Assembly (NCBI GenBank): GCA_018883635.1
Contig: JAHLFT010000087.1
Span: 1-45,872 of the forward strand
Length of the DNA: 45,872 bases
Origin: Candidatus Lactobacillus pullistercoris
Lineage (GTDB): Bacteria; Bacillota; Bacilli; Lactobacillales; Lactobacillaceae
Direction: 5' to 3'
Both the position numbers and the translations under genes were made by a program. The notes beneath the pieces were generated by a model, which saw only the letters and a program-made list of their open reading frames with translations, ran no database searches and was not told the DNA's origin. Below are positions 16,226 to 24,540 of this stretch, one piece after another. Numbering within the stretch: position 1 is the stretch's first letter; each line of letters begins with the position of its first letter.

Positions 16226-17902
16226 TTAATTAAGGTAATTAGTTACTGGTTCTGTCCGAGTGTAGCCACTTGCAGTAGTAATTGAAAGATTTTGATTATT
16301 ATCAGTAAAGTGAACATCGCTTTCACTTACATTGTTAACTTTAGCAGCTAATTTGATAATTGCATCAATTTCATTACTTGAAAGATTGTTCCGGTCAAAA
16401 ACAGTAATTTTTGCACCATTTAATGATGATAAAGCTGTCTTGATTGCATTCAAAGCATTCTTAACATCGTGCAAAGTTGCCTTGGAATCAGTATTTACAT
16501 TTTCACCTAATGCAATTGCATTATTATAGTTAACTTGATCATCATTTGAAGCTAACTTGTATGAATCGCTATTCTTAACAGTTGAAGCATTATTAATCAA
16601 TGAAGCTAATTCACTCTTATCGCTGCTTGTAGCAATCTTACCGTTTTCATAAGCATCTTCAGAAGTATTAACAGCTGTTAAATTCTTACCACTGATTAAA
16701 TCGACATCATCAACTCGAATATATGACTTAGAATCACTAGCAATCTTGTAGAATTTGACCGATTGATTTTCTGAAGGAAGATAGATCCAAACTAATTTAC
16801 TTACACGCAAACTTTGACCAGCATTAAATGAGTTATTAGAAATAACTTCACCCTTACTATTGTAAGTAGGAGCACCCACTCTTAAAGTAACAATGGTATC
16901 AGCCACATCAACATCAGGAGTTGGTTCTTTATAACTAGGATCTTTAATTAAAGTTGGACCAGCTACTACATGGGCATTAACGGCCTTAATCCATTGCGTA
17001 GCTCCCTTAACACTACCAATTTGGTAATACCACTTACCCTTAATCTTTTGAGCTGAAATTACTCGACAATCTGTACCTTTTAATTGCCAAATAGTTGGAG
17101 TATAGGCATCACCATTTTCATCATATGTAATTGAATTAGTGACAATCTTAATGTAGGTATCCTCGTCACCTGGTTCAATCTTATCAACATTCTTTTGGAT
17201 GATCTTGGCATTAGCTGCCTTAATGTATTGACCTTTACCTAAATTAAAGTACTTCTTCTTCTTGATATTTCTCGTACCAACATAAGTGATTTCTGAATTC
17301 TTCTTTAATGTGCCGGCCTTCTTGATTCTCTTGCCCTTATAGTTATAAACGTAGGCATTATGAGTTAACTTAATTGTTTTGGTAGTTTCTTTTTCGTTTT
17401 TATTTTCAGCAGCTTTAGCACTAACTTTCTTACCATTTACAGTACCAACATTAGCTGCCTTGATATAGCTATTATTACCGATAAAGTAATAGAGCTTGCC
17501 TTTAATTACTTTAGTGCCAAAAGCATTTAATTTAACACCTTTATTGAGATTTGGCCAAACCTTGTTACCGACTTTATAATTCTTGTTACGCTTACCATTT
17601 GAAAGGTAAATATATGAATTATGAGATAAGACTATTTGGTCAGCCTTAACAGAAGTCTTCACTGACTTCTTGGTATTCTTTTTGCTCGTCTTTTTAGAAA
17701 TTTTCTTAGTAGTTTTCTTTGATTTACTAGTTTTCTTCTTGCTTGTTGTTTGTTTCTTGGCTGTCTTTTTAACAGTCGTCTTCTTTTTGCTGCTCTTTTT
17801 AGCAGCTTCTACAGTTGCATTAGGACTAACTTGACTAATAACTGGGCTAACAGTCATCAATGCAGCCGCTGAAACCATAATTAACTTATGACTTAATTTC
17901 AT
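16226..17902 (-). CDS. Secreted S-layer-associated protein (SLAP modules + FIVAR-like)
   Basis: A 558-residue exported protein. The signal peptide is MKLSHKLIMVSAAALMTVSPV with cleavage near TVEA-A. A Lys/Thr/Ser-only stretch follows (about residues 35-85) and probably contacts anionic wall polymers. Then come four or so SLAP-like modules (about 85-420) with the repeated pattern of an aromatic beta hairpin, 'GKLYYFIG', 'YIKAANV'. A FIVAR-like helical segment (about 425-500, ending ALSSLNGAKI) and a short unique tail complete it. The real start is ATG at 17902 with GAGGT upstream; the frame stays open to 17974 without a ribosome site. SLAP modules hold proteins to the wall or S-layer in this Lactobacillus branch. 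It is the last of three tandem paralogues. No enzyme domain is seen. Confidence 0.85.
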   Translation of the reverse strand: MKLSHKLIMVSAAALMTVSPVISQVSPNATVEAAKKSSKKKTTVKKTAKKQTTSKKKTSKSKKTTKKISKKTSKKNTKKSVKTSVKADQIVLSHNSYIYLSNGKRNKNYKVGNKVWPNLNKGVKLNAFGTKVIKGKLYYFIGNNSYIKAANVGTVNGKKVSAKAAENKNEKETTKTIKLTHNAYVYNYKGKRIKKAGTLKKNSEITYVGTRNIKKKKYFNLGKGQYIKAANAKIIQKNVDKIEPGDEDTYIKIVTNSITYDENGDAYTPTIWQLKGTDCRVISAQKIKGKWYYQIGSVKGATQWIKAVNAHVVAGPTLIKDPSYKEPTPDVDVADTIVTLRVGAPTYNSKGEVISNNSFNAGQSLRVSKLVWIYLPSENQSVKFYKIASDSKSYIRVDDVDLISGKNLTAVNTSEDAYENGKIATSSDKSELASLINNASTVKNSDSYKLASNDDQVNYNNAIALGENVNTDSKATLHDVKNALNAIKTALSSLNGAKITVFDRNNLSSNEIDAIIKLAAKVNNVSESDVHFTDNNQNLSITTASGYTRTEPVTNYLN

Positions 17903-17965
17903 GTGTATTTTTACCTCACAAACATCATTTAATTTCTGCCTTACGTTTGTATTATAACGTAAAAC

Positions 17966-17998
17966 AAAAGGCAACTTAATTTCAAAGCGCCTTTATAA
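17966..17998 (-). terminator. Weak terminator after the 237-residue SLAP gene
   Basis: AAAGGC...GCCTTT with partial inner pairing and a following TTTTGTTTT on the minus strand, 44 bases past the stop at 18042. Confidence 0.45.
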
Positions 17999-18041
17999 CT
18001 GATTATTAATCTTGTTGATAAAATATTGTAATACTATCTCT

Positions 18042-18755
18042 TTATTTTGCTTTAACATCACTAGCTTTAATGTAGAAACGATTTGGCTGTAAAGCATAGT
18101 ACTTCACACCTTTAATTGTTTTACTGCCGTGACCAATTAAATTAACTTTCTTGCCAATCACAGTCCACTTCTTGCTACCCATGTAAGTCTTGGCCTTTTT
18201 ACCATTTTTATCATAAACATGAGTCTTACGGATAGTTACCAATTTAGTAGATTGAATCTTCTTTGTCTTTTTCTTTGAATTAATCTTCTTACTAACTTTT
18301 TTGGTTGATTTCTTAGCTACATGCTTCTTCGTAGTATGTTTTTTAGAGGCATGTTTCTTAGCTTCTTTTACCTTAACTGACTTTCCATTAGTAGTGATGG
18401 TAACAGTTTTACCGGCAGAAACATAGCTTACGCTGCCCTTAGTATTCTTTGCGGCAATCCAGTACTTACCGTTTGTTTGAATTCCGTAATAAAGACGGCC
18501 ATTGATTTTCTTAACTAACCAAATAGTATACTTACCGTTCTTATATGCTTTTTTGCTAGTCTTCTTACCATTTTCATTGACAAAATGAATAGTCTTAGTA
18601 GCAGTTACTCTACTCTTGTGACCGTAAGTTTTGTTAACTTTTGACTTAGAAGCTGCACTGACAACATTATTGTTTACTGCTCCGTTTGCAACGATTGGAC
18701 TAACTCCCATTAAAGCAGCAACAGAAACCATCATTAATTTTTTGCTTAATTTCAT
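18042..18755 (-). CDS. Secreted S-layer-associated protein with SLAP modules
   Basis: A 237-residue exported protein. The signal peptide MKLSKKLMMVSVAALMGVSP is nearly the same as that of the downstream paralogue, with cleavage near VVSA-A. One SLAP-like module lies at about 50-110 (IWLVKKINGRLYYGIQ...YWIAAKNTKGSV). A Lys/His-rich linker of about 40 residues follows, and then a C-terminal classic SLAP module (about 175-237: RKTHVYDKNGKKAKTY, KGVKYYALQ, FYIKASDVK). The calculated character is strongly basic, as expected for binding teichoic acids or the S-layer underside. The start has GAGGTAGATG upstream. No enzymatic domain is present. Confidence 0.87.
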   Translation of the reverse strand: MKLSKKLMMVSVAALMGVSPIVANGAVNNNVVSAASKSKVNKTYGHKSRVTATKTIHFVNENGKKTSKKAYKNGKYTIWLVKKINGRLYYGIQTNGKYWIAAKNTKGSVSYVSAGKTVTITTNGKSVKVKEAKKHASKKHTTKKHVAKKSTKKVSKKINSKKKTKKIQSTKLVTIRKTHVYDKNGKKAKTYMGSKKWTVIGKKVNLIGHGSKTIKGVKYYALQPNRFYIKASDVKAK

Positions 18756-18854
18756 TTGAACATCTACCTCAATATAAAAAGTTTTAATCTCTTGTTTCGA
18801 TAAATATTATAAGCCCAAAACTGATTAATGATTTCATAAATATCATTAAATTTA

Positions 18855-19538
18855 CTATTTCTTAGTTTTTGTTAAATTAGCAGCTTTTAGCCAACCATAA
18901 TTGGTTAAATAAAATTTCTTACCGTTTAAAACATGAAGTGAATAAGCTTTAACGCCCCGACCTTTCTTTATCACTTTAACCGTTCCCTTATTTAACATGC
19001 CGCGATTATTATAAACATACGCATTGTGCTTAACTCGTAAAGTGGTCGCACTGACTGGAGTATAACTTGAATAAGTCACACGTCCCTTTTTATTAGTCGT
19101 AATAATCATAATATTGTTGCCAGTGTGATATCGGACACTACCATGAGTGTCTGTAGCCCGCAACCATTTTTTACTTTTAGTCGCATAATAAATTTGCTTA
19201 CCAAACCTTACATAATAAATGCGAAAACCAGCTTTTTTCTTGGCTTTATTTTTAAGCTGATGATTTTTACTCGAATAAAAGTGCGTATTGCGATTCAATG
19301 TCACATAGCTATTTTTAGAGATTGTTTTGATCCAACTTTTATTTATTTTTTGGCTGCTTTTACTTTTTTTAGCTTTTTTGTATTTCCTTTTGGTCTTATT
19401 TGTTTTCTGTTTTTTCTTATTTTTGTTAAATTTAACAGTTTTAACATGATGACTAGAAGTGCGTGCTGCAAAAGCTGGTTGGAGATTTAACGGAAGCAGT
19501 AGTAATAGACACAATAAAATTGATATTTTCTTTTTCAT
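18855..19538 (-). CDS. Secreted SLAP-module protein, divergent signal peptide
   Basis: A 227-residue exported, very basic protein. The signal peptide MKKKISILLCLLLLLPLN (cleavage near AFA-A) differs from its two neighbours. A Lys-rich stretch (about 35-65) precedes two SLAP-like modules (about 70-140 with IYYVRFGKQIYYATKS and WLRATDTHGSV, and about 165-225 with HNAYVYNNRGMLNKG and WLKAANL). The HGSVRYHTGNNIMIITTNKKG block matches the KGSVSYVSAGKTVTITTNGK block of the neighbour, so the two are duplicates. It is the first gene of the three; 99 bases separate it from the next, without a clear terminator. Confidence 0.82.
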   Translation of the reverse strand: MKKKISILLCLLLLLPLNLQPAFAARTSSHHVKTVKFNKNKKKQKTNKTKRKYKKAKKSKSSQKINKSWIKTISKNSYVTLNRNTHFYSSKNHQLKNKAKKKAGFRIYYVRFGKQIYYATKSKKWLRATDTHGSVRYHTGNNIMIITTNKKGRVTYSSYTPVSATTLRVKHNAYVYNNRGMLNKGTVKVIKKGRGVKAYSLHVLNGKKFYLTNYGWLKAANLTKTKK

Positions 19539-19589
19539 AATTACGCTCCTAACCTTTTATCTTCAAGTTCATTATAATGCAGAAAAAAT

Positions 19590-19622
19590 AAAAGCTTGAG
19601 AAAAGTATTTTCCCAAGCTTTT
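19590..19622 (-). terminator. Terminator of glmU
   Basis: AAAAGCTTG (19590-19598) with CAAGCTTTT (19614-19622), an inner GAAAA/TTTTC helix, and T-rich sequence after it on the minus strand. Confidence 0.85.
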
Positions 19623-19633
19623 TAAGTATTAAT

Positions 19634-21019
19634 TTATTGCCATTCTTTATCTTTAGAAAGTGGCAACTTGTGCCAATAATCAGGTTTATTAGTTTGACGG
19701 CCTCTTGCAATCGCCATATCGAATTTACCAACATCTTTGGTAATCGTTGAATCAGCTGCAATAAAGGCATGATCAGCAACATTGATTGGCGCAATCAAAG
19801 TAGCACCTGCACCAATAAAGGCATGGTCGCCAACATTAGTATGGAACTTCTTAACACCATCATAGTTAGAGAAGATCGTACCACAGCCGATATTAATATC
19901 CTTACCCAAAGTTGCATCCCCAACATAAGTTAAGTGACCGACCTTAGTATTTTCACCAATCTCAGCCTTCTTAATTTCCACAAAGTTACCAATATGTGAA
20001 CCCTTGCCAATCATTGCCTTTGGACGAAGATGAGAATTTGGTCCAATATCAGAATTATCAGCCATCTCAGATTCTTCAATTGTTGAAGAAGTAATTGTGA
20101 CATTATTACCGATTTTGGAATCAATTATTCTTGAGCCGTTAGTGATATAGCAATCACTACCGATTTCAGTATGCCCCTTAATTACGACATTGCCTTCAAT
20201 GACAGTATCATTGCCAATCTTAACGTCACTATCAATATAAGCAGTATCTGGGTCGATAAAGGAAACACCATCACGCATATGAGCTTCATTAATCCGCTTT
20301 TGCATAATCTTAGTTGCTTGAGCAAGTGCGATTCGATCATTTACACCAAGACTTTCACTGAAGTCTGGCATCTTATAAGCACCTACGCGTTGACCTTCAT
20401 TGCGCAAAATTTCCAGAACATCAGTTAAGTAGTATTCACCTTGTGCATTATCATTACCCACATGTGCTAAAGCTTCAAATAATTTTTGATTATCAAAGCA
20501 GAACACACCAGTATTAATTTCCTTAACCTTTAATTCTTCCGGCTTACCATCTTTTTGTTCAACAATTCGTAAAACATTGCCTTGATCGTCACGAATAATT
20601 CGGCCATAACCAAATGGGTTTGGTGCTTCAGCTGTTAAAACTGTGGCAGCGTTGCCTTTTTCATTATGATAAGCAAATAAATTTTCAAAAGTTGCAGTAG
20701 TAAATAATGGAGTATCTCCTGTTACAACTAAAGTTGCGCCTTCTTTATTTGCTAAAAGATCTTTGGCAGTTAAAACGGCATGGCCTGTTCCTAATTGCTT
20801 TTCTTGAAAAGCAAACTTAGATTTACCAGCCAAAACCTTTTCTACATCTTCTGCACCTGTTCCGACTACTGTGATGATCTCTTCTGGATTAACTCCGCTT
20901 GCAGCATCAACAACATGTTCAACCATGGTCTTGCCACAAACCTTGTGTAAAACTTTATAAAGTTTAGACTTCATTCTTGTGCCTTTACCGGCAGCAAGTA
21001 CTACTACGTATTTTTTCAT
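19634..21019 (-). CDS. glmU: Bifunctional GlcN-1-P acetyltransferase / GlcNAc-1-P uridyltransferase
   Basis: Makes UDP-GlcNAc for peptidoglycan and wall polymers, and thus the substrate of MurZ in this window. It has 461 residues. The N-terminal nucleotidyltransferase domain (about 1-230) has the signature [29 protein letters not shown] and VTGDTPLF. The C-terminal left-handed beta-helix (about 250-455) has hexapeptide repeats such as [15 protein letters not shown], the acetyltransferase contacts [19 protein letters not shown] and the catalytic His region [19 protein letters not shown]. The ATG at 21019 has AGAGGTTGAAG upstream. It follows purR by 49 bases, a pairing conserved in Bacilli. Confidence 0.97.
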   Translation of the reverse strand: MKKYVVVLAAGKGTRMKSKLYKVLHKVCGKTMVEHVVDAASGVNPEEIITVVGTGAEDVEKVLAGKSKFAFQEKQLGTGHAVLTAKDLLANKEGATLVVTGDTPLFTTATFENLFAYHNEKGNAATVLTAEAPNPFGYGRIIRDDQGNVLRIVEQKDGKPEELKVKEINTGVFCFDNQKLFEALAHVGNDNAQGEYYLTDVLEILRNEGQRVGAYKMPDFSESLGVNDRIALAQATKIMQKRINEAHMRDGVSFIDPDTAYIDSDVKIGNDTVIEGNVVIKGHTEIGSDCYITNGSRIIDSKIGNNVTITSSTIEESEMADNSDIGPNSHLRPKAMIGKGSHIGNFVEIKKAEIGENTKVGHLTYVGDATLGKDINIGCGTIFSNYDGVKKFHTNVGDHAFIGAGATLIAPINVADHAFIAADSTITKDVGKFDMAIARGRQTNKPDYWHKLPLSKDKEWQ

Positions 21020-21068
21020 TACTTCAACCTCTTGATTATCAAAACTAGGTTATAGTATACCATTTATT

Positions 21069-21899
21069 TTAAAAACGGCTAAAATCTGTCCTATTTAAAA
21101 AGTTTCCAGGTTCAGATAAAATAATCCGCTTATTAGTATCAATTTTACTAATTTTAACAAGAGAGAGGTAGTCCTCAACCAATTTATCTTTATCAAAATC
21201 AGCTTCACATAAAACACAAATACCAACGATTTTACTATCAAATTCTTTAACTAGTCCTTCCATCCCAGTTAAAGTGCCTCCGCCTTTCATAAAATCATCG
21301 ACAATTAAGACATTTGAATCCTTCTTTAACGCACGAGTAGGTAATTCCATCTTCGAAACACGATCAAGGGAAGAAGAAATATAATTGACAGAAACTGTGG
21401 CACCTTCCGTTACCTTTGAACGCTTACGCGCAATTACAAAAGGAACATCTAAATAGCGGGCAACTGCCTGTGCTAGAGCAATCCCCTTAGTTTCAACAGT
21501 CATTACAGCATCAACATCTGAATATGCATAACGTGTTGCAATTAATTCTCCGATTCGGCGCAAGTCTTGTGTATTACCCAAAATATCTGATAAGTAAACA
21601 AAACCACCTGGTAAAATTCGATTTGGATCTTCAATCCGTGAAGATAAATCTGTTAAATAATTTTCCGCATGCTTTTTACCTAAATAAGGAATATAGCGCA
21701 CACCACCTGCAGCTCCAGCAACTGTTTCTAAGATCCCATCTTGATTGCTAGCCAATGTATGCTTCAAAATTGCTAAGTCTTCAGAAATAGATGATTTCGC
21801 AGCATCATAACGCTTAGCAAAGAAAGGTAACGAAATTAAGGTATGTGGACGCTCCATTAAATATTTTGTCATATCCACTAATCTTTCTGAACGTTTCAT
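21069..21899 (-). CDS. purR: Purine operon repressor PurR
   Basis: PRPP-responsive DNA-binding regulator of purine genes. It has 276 residues. The N-terminal winged helix (about 1-75) starts MKRSERLVDMTKYLMERPH. The phosphoribosyltransferase-fold effector domain has the PRPP motif VLIVDDFMKGGGTLTGM (about 205). The length and domain order equal those of B. subtilis PurR. GAAAGGAAAAG precedes the ATG. A pair of PurBox-like sites at the xpt promoter (2720-2765) is a likely target. It is probably co-transcribed with glmU. Confidence 0.96.
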   Translation of the reverse strand: MKRSERLVDMTKYLMERPHTLISLPFFAKRYDAAKSSISEDLAILKHTLASNQDGILETVAGAAGGVRYIPYLGKKHAENYLTDLSSRIEDPNRILPGGFVYLSDILGNTQDLRRIGELIATRYAYSDVDAVMTVETKGIALAQAVARYLDVPFVIARKRSKVTEGATVSVNYISSSLDRVSKMELPTRALKKDSNVLIVDDFMKGGGTLTGMEGLVKEFDSKIVGICVLCEADFDKDKLVEDYLSLVKISKIDTNKRIILSEPGNFLNRTDFSRF

Positions 21900-21961
21900 G
21901 TCTTTTCCTTTCTAATGTTTGTTTTTATCTTTTACAAATATACTCTAAAAGCGAAAAAAAA

Positions 21962-21987
21962 GCACTAACATTTTTAAATGCTAGTGA
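21962..21987 (-). terminator. Terminator of veg
   Basis: CACTAACATTT pairs with AAATGCTAGTG with one mismatch, and is followed by TTTTTTTT on the minus strand, 22 bases past the veg stop. Confidence 0.85.
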
Positions 21988-22009
21988 CAAAATTTTATTT
22001 GCTGGTTGT

Positions 22010-22267
22010 TTAAGCTTCGGCTTCTTCAGCCTCATCATCAAATTCTAATGCAATATTCTTTGTTAATAAATCAGTGTAACTATAAGAAACATGTTTAAAA
22101 TTATTTTGATCTTGGTCTAAATCAACTACAAATACTGCCGGGAAAGTTTCTCTTAAGATTCCGCGTCTTTTTGTAATCTTCTTACGTCCCGCTTGTGCTA
22201 CTACTGTTAAGGTATCGCCTAAGTGAGAATCCAACTTATGTTTAATCGTAATAATCGATGTTGGCAC
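22010..22267 (-). CDS. veg: Veg family protein
   Basis: An 85-residue Veg protein, a small highly conserved Firmicute protein with a KOW/SH3-like barrel, linked to biofilm control in Bacillus. The core RKKITKRRGILRETFPAVF and VSYSYTDLLT is diagnostic. The C-terminus is an acidic tail. The start is GTG at 22267 with AAGGAG ten bases upstream; an in-frame start at 22300 lies inside the promoter. The rnmV-rsmA-veg order equals that of B. subtilis. It has its own strong promoter. Confidence 0.93.
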   Translation of the reverse strand: MPTSIITIKHKLDSHLGDTLTVVAQAGRKKITKRRGILRETFPAVFVVDLDQDQNNFKHVSYSYTDLLTKNIALEFDDEAEEAEA

Positions 22268-22290
22268 TAAAAAACAACTCCTTCGTACCG

Positions 22291-22319
22291 ATTTTATCAT
22301 AATTTATGCTTTATAGCAA
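22291..22319 (-). promoter_or_regulatory. veg promoter
   Basis: -35 TTGCTA (22314-22319), 17-base spacer, -10 TAAAAT (22291-22296) on the minus strand, about 24 bases before the GTG start. In B. subtilis veg also has a very strong vegetative promoter. Confidence 0.75.
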
Positions 22320-22333
22320 TTATTTTCACAAGC

Positions 22334-23227
22334 CTAAATATTTTTCATAGCGGGAATTGTCTTAGCTATTTTAATAAATTGTGAAATAGATAAACTCTCT
22401 GGGCGAATTTTTGGATCTACCCCAAGTCCAGCAATTAAATCTGCTCTTTTTTGGGCGTCAGGAATTAAATTTTTAAGATTATTATTTAAAGTCTTTCTTC
22501 TCTGTGAAAAACACATCTTAACGATCCAATTAAAATGTTTACGATCTTCAATCTCAGGTTTATTGGCAAGTGGTGTTAAGACAACTACACTTGAATCGAC
22601 CTTTGGTTTTGGCATAAATGAATTATGGCTAACTGATAAAGCTACTTTAACATTCATTTCTGTTTGGACAGCGATACTTAATGGACCAAAGGCTTTTGTC
22701 CCAGGTTTAGCTTCCAAGCGTTCTGCAACCTCTTTTTGCATCATTAAGGTTAAACTATCAAACTTTAAATCAGATTCCGCTAAAGCAAAAATAATTGGCG
22801 TTGTAATGTAGTAAGGTAAGTTAGCTACAACTTTAATTTCTTTATCAAAGTCAAAGAAATCACCAATATCATTTTTAAAATCTGCCTTCAAAACATCCTT
22901 TAAGATTAATTTAAAACGTTCTTTTAATGAGGCATCACCGATTTTAGCTGGTAATTCATTATTTAAAATTTCTGGCAAGCTACTATCCACTTCATATGCA
23001 CAAACCTTAGCACCATGAAGTAATAATTGTTCAGTTAATGAACCGATCCCTGGTCCAATCTCAATCACCTGATCGCCTTCATGAATATCAGCAGCATCAA
23101 TGATTCCTAAGATAGCATTTTGATCAATCAAAAAGTTTTGTCCCAGGTTCTTCTTCGCCTTAACAAAATAGCGGTTTATAATTGCCTGCGTTCTAACGAG
23201 AGAACCAATCGGAATTCTATTTGCCAT
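22334..23227 (-). CDS. rsmA: 16S rRNA dimethyladenosine transferase (KsgA)
   Basis: Dimethylates two adjacent adenines near the 3' end of 16S rRNA during 30S assembly. It has 297 residues. The SAM site is [19 protein letters not shown] and [16 protein letters not shown] (about 25-70). The catalytic motif is [10 protein letters not shown], and the C-terminal domain has [12 protein letters not shown]. It overlaps the end of rnmV by 11 bases, so it is translationally coupled in a tatD-rnmV-rsmA run. Confidence 0.97.
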   Translation of the reverse strand: MANRIPIGSLVRTQAIINRYFVKAKKNLGQNFLIDQNAILGIIDAADIHEGDQVIEIGPGIGSLTEQLLLHGAKVCAYEVDSSLPEILNNELPAKIGDASLKERFKLILKDVLKADFKNDIGDFFDFDKEIKVVANLPYYITTPIIFALAESDLKFDSLTLMMQKEVAERLEAKPGTKAFGPLSIAVQTEMNVKVALSVSHNSFMPKPKVDSSVVVLTPLANKPEIEDRKHFNWIVKMCFSQRRKTLNNNLKNLIPDAQKRADLIAGLGVDPKIRPESLSISQFIKIAKTIPAMKNI

Positions 23228-23786
23228 CTTTTGCCTCCTCTACAGCTTGCTTTAGTTCGGCTGAAGTTATTCCAAAAGTATTTAACCGATTAAAGAAGCT
23301 TTTAGCATTACCATAGCCAATACTAAGAATAGCGCCAACTTTTTCACGCAAGCCCTTTGAATTAGTGCCAGCTGCAAGACCCAAAGAGCGATATAAATCA
23401 TAACTTAAGTCTGTTTTTTTCAATTCAACTTCATGTAAATCAGTTAAGGCTCTTTCTAAAGCCTCTTTTGAAGCATGTTCAACACCGAGGCTATTACCTC
23501 TTTTTTCAGGTTCGCCTTCTTTACGTGTAATAAAGGCTTGCTTCGCCTTAGGAACAGCTTGACTCACAATTCGTCTTATTCTTTCGCCATTAAAATCAGG
23601 ATCGGTGAAAATAATAATTTTCCTTTTTTGACTTAATTTTTTTAATTCTTCGAGAACTTCATCAGAAACAGCTGAACCATTTGTTTCAATCGTTTCAATT
23701 CCTGGGAAAAATTGTTTTAAACGAATAGTATCGTCTTTTCCCTCAACGACTACTACCGCATTAAAATTCTTTTTATTTAAGACCAT
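23217..23786 (-). CDS. rnmV: Ribonuclease M5
   Basis: Matures 5S rRNA in low-GC Gram-positives. It has 189 residues with a Toprim domain at the N-terminus: the acidic site VVVEGKDD (Glu) and [13 protein letters not shown] (DxD) are intact. The C-terminal part binds the 5S rRNA-L18 complex. It overlaps tatD upstream by 14 bases and rsmA downstream by 11 bases, the usual Firmicute arrangement. Confidence 0.96.
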   Translation of the reverse strand: MVLNKKNFNAVVVVEGKDDTIRLKQFFPGIETIETNGSAVSDEVLEELKKLSQKRKIIIFTDPDFNGERIRRIVSQAVPKAKQAFITRKEGEPEKRGNSLGVEHASKEALERALTDLHEVELKKTDLSYDLYRSLGLAAGTNSKGLREKVGAILSIGYGNAKSFFNRLNTFGITSAELKQAVEEAKDGK

Positions 23787-24540
23787 ATATTCTCACAGCA
23801 TTTGCATAAGTTGCTTCCGCAATTTCATTAAGCGAGACACCTTTTAATTTAGCAATTGCTTCTGCAACATAACGGACATATCCAGGTTCATTTTGTTTTC
23901 CGCGATATGGCTTGGGTGTCAAATACGGAGCATCCGTTTCCACCATAAAGCGATCCATCGGAACTGCTTTAGCCGATTCATGAACTTTAGTCGCTTTGGT
24001 GAAAGATACAACTCCTGAATACGAAAAAGTGACATTTAAATCTAAAAATTTATTTAACCAATCTACTCCACCATTGAAGCTATGCAAAATTGCTCCATAT
24101 TCCAAATTACTATTTTTCAAAATATCATAGCAATCTTCAAACGCATCCCTAGTATGAATATCAACTGGCATCTTCAAATCATGAGCAAGTTCGATTTGAC
24201 GAGCAAAAACTTCTCGCTGTACGTCACGCGGAGATTCATCCCAATAATAATCAAGGCCAATCTCCCCCATGGCAACGACTTTCGGCATCTTTAATCGCTT
24301 AAGTAGCTCATCTTCCGCCTTTTGATCGTAATCCTTAGCGACATCAGGACAATACCCCACCATTGCATAAACATTAGCAAACTTTTGAGCTAAATCGACA
24401 GCACGCTGATTAAAATCAGGATCTTGACCTGCACAAATCACCTTGGTAACTCCAAGTGATTTAGCTTTTTCAAGATAATACTCTTCTTTTCCGCGAAATG
24501 GCTCATCATTTAAATGAGTGTGGTTATCAATTAATTCCAT
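23773..24540 (-). CDS. tatD: TatD-family metal-dependent DNase
   Basis: TIM-barrel metal-dependent hydrolase of the TatD/YabD family, 255 residues. Metal ligands are seen in NHTHLND (HxH near the N-terminus), GEIGLDYY (Glu, about 93), DIHTRDAFED (His), LHSFNGG (His) and VETDAPYL (Asp). It is likely a 3'-5' DNase or quality-control nuclease; the physiological substrate is not fixed. Its ATG overlaps the TAA of metG by one base (TAATG), so it is coupled to it. Confidence 0.93.
   Translation of the reverse strand: MELIDNHTHLNDEPFRGKEEYYLEKAKSLGVTKVICAGQDPDFNQRAVDLAQKFANVYAMVGYCPDVAKDYDQKAEDELLKRLKMPKVVAMGEIGLDYYWDESPRDVQREVFARQIELAHDLKMPVDIHTRDAFEDCYDILKNSNLEYGAILHSFNGGVDWLNKFLDLNVTFSYSGVVSFTKATKVHESAKAVPMDRFMVETDAPYLTPKPYRGKQNEPGYVRYVAEAIAKLKGVSLNEIAEATYANAVRIYGLK

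Noticed and set aside
16226-19538. Lys-rich runs as a sign of frameshift or nonsense sequence
   Set aside because: Each frame keeps a signal peptide, ribosome site and C-terminal SLAP modules; basic linkers are typical of such proteins.
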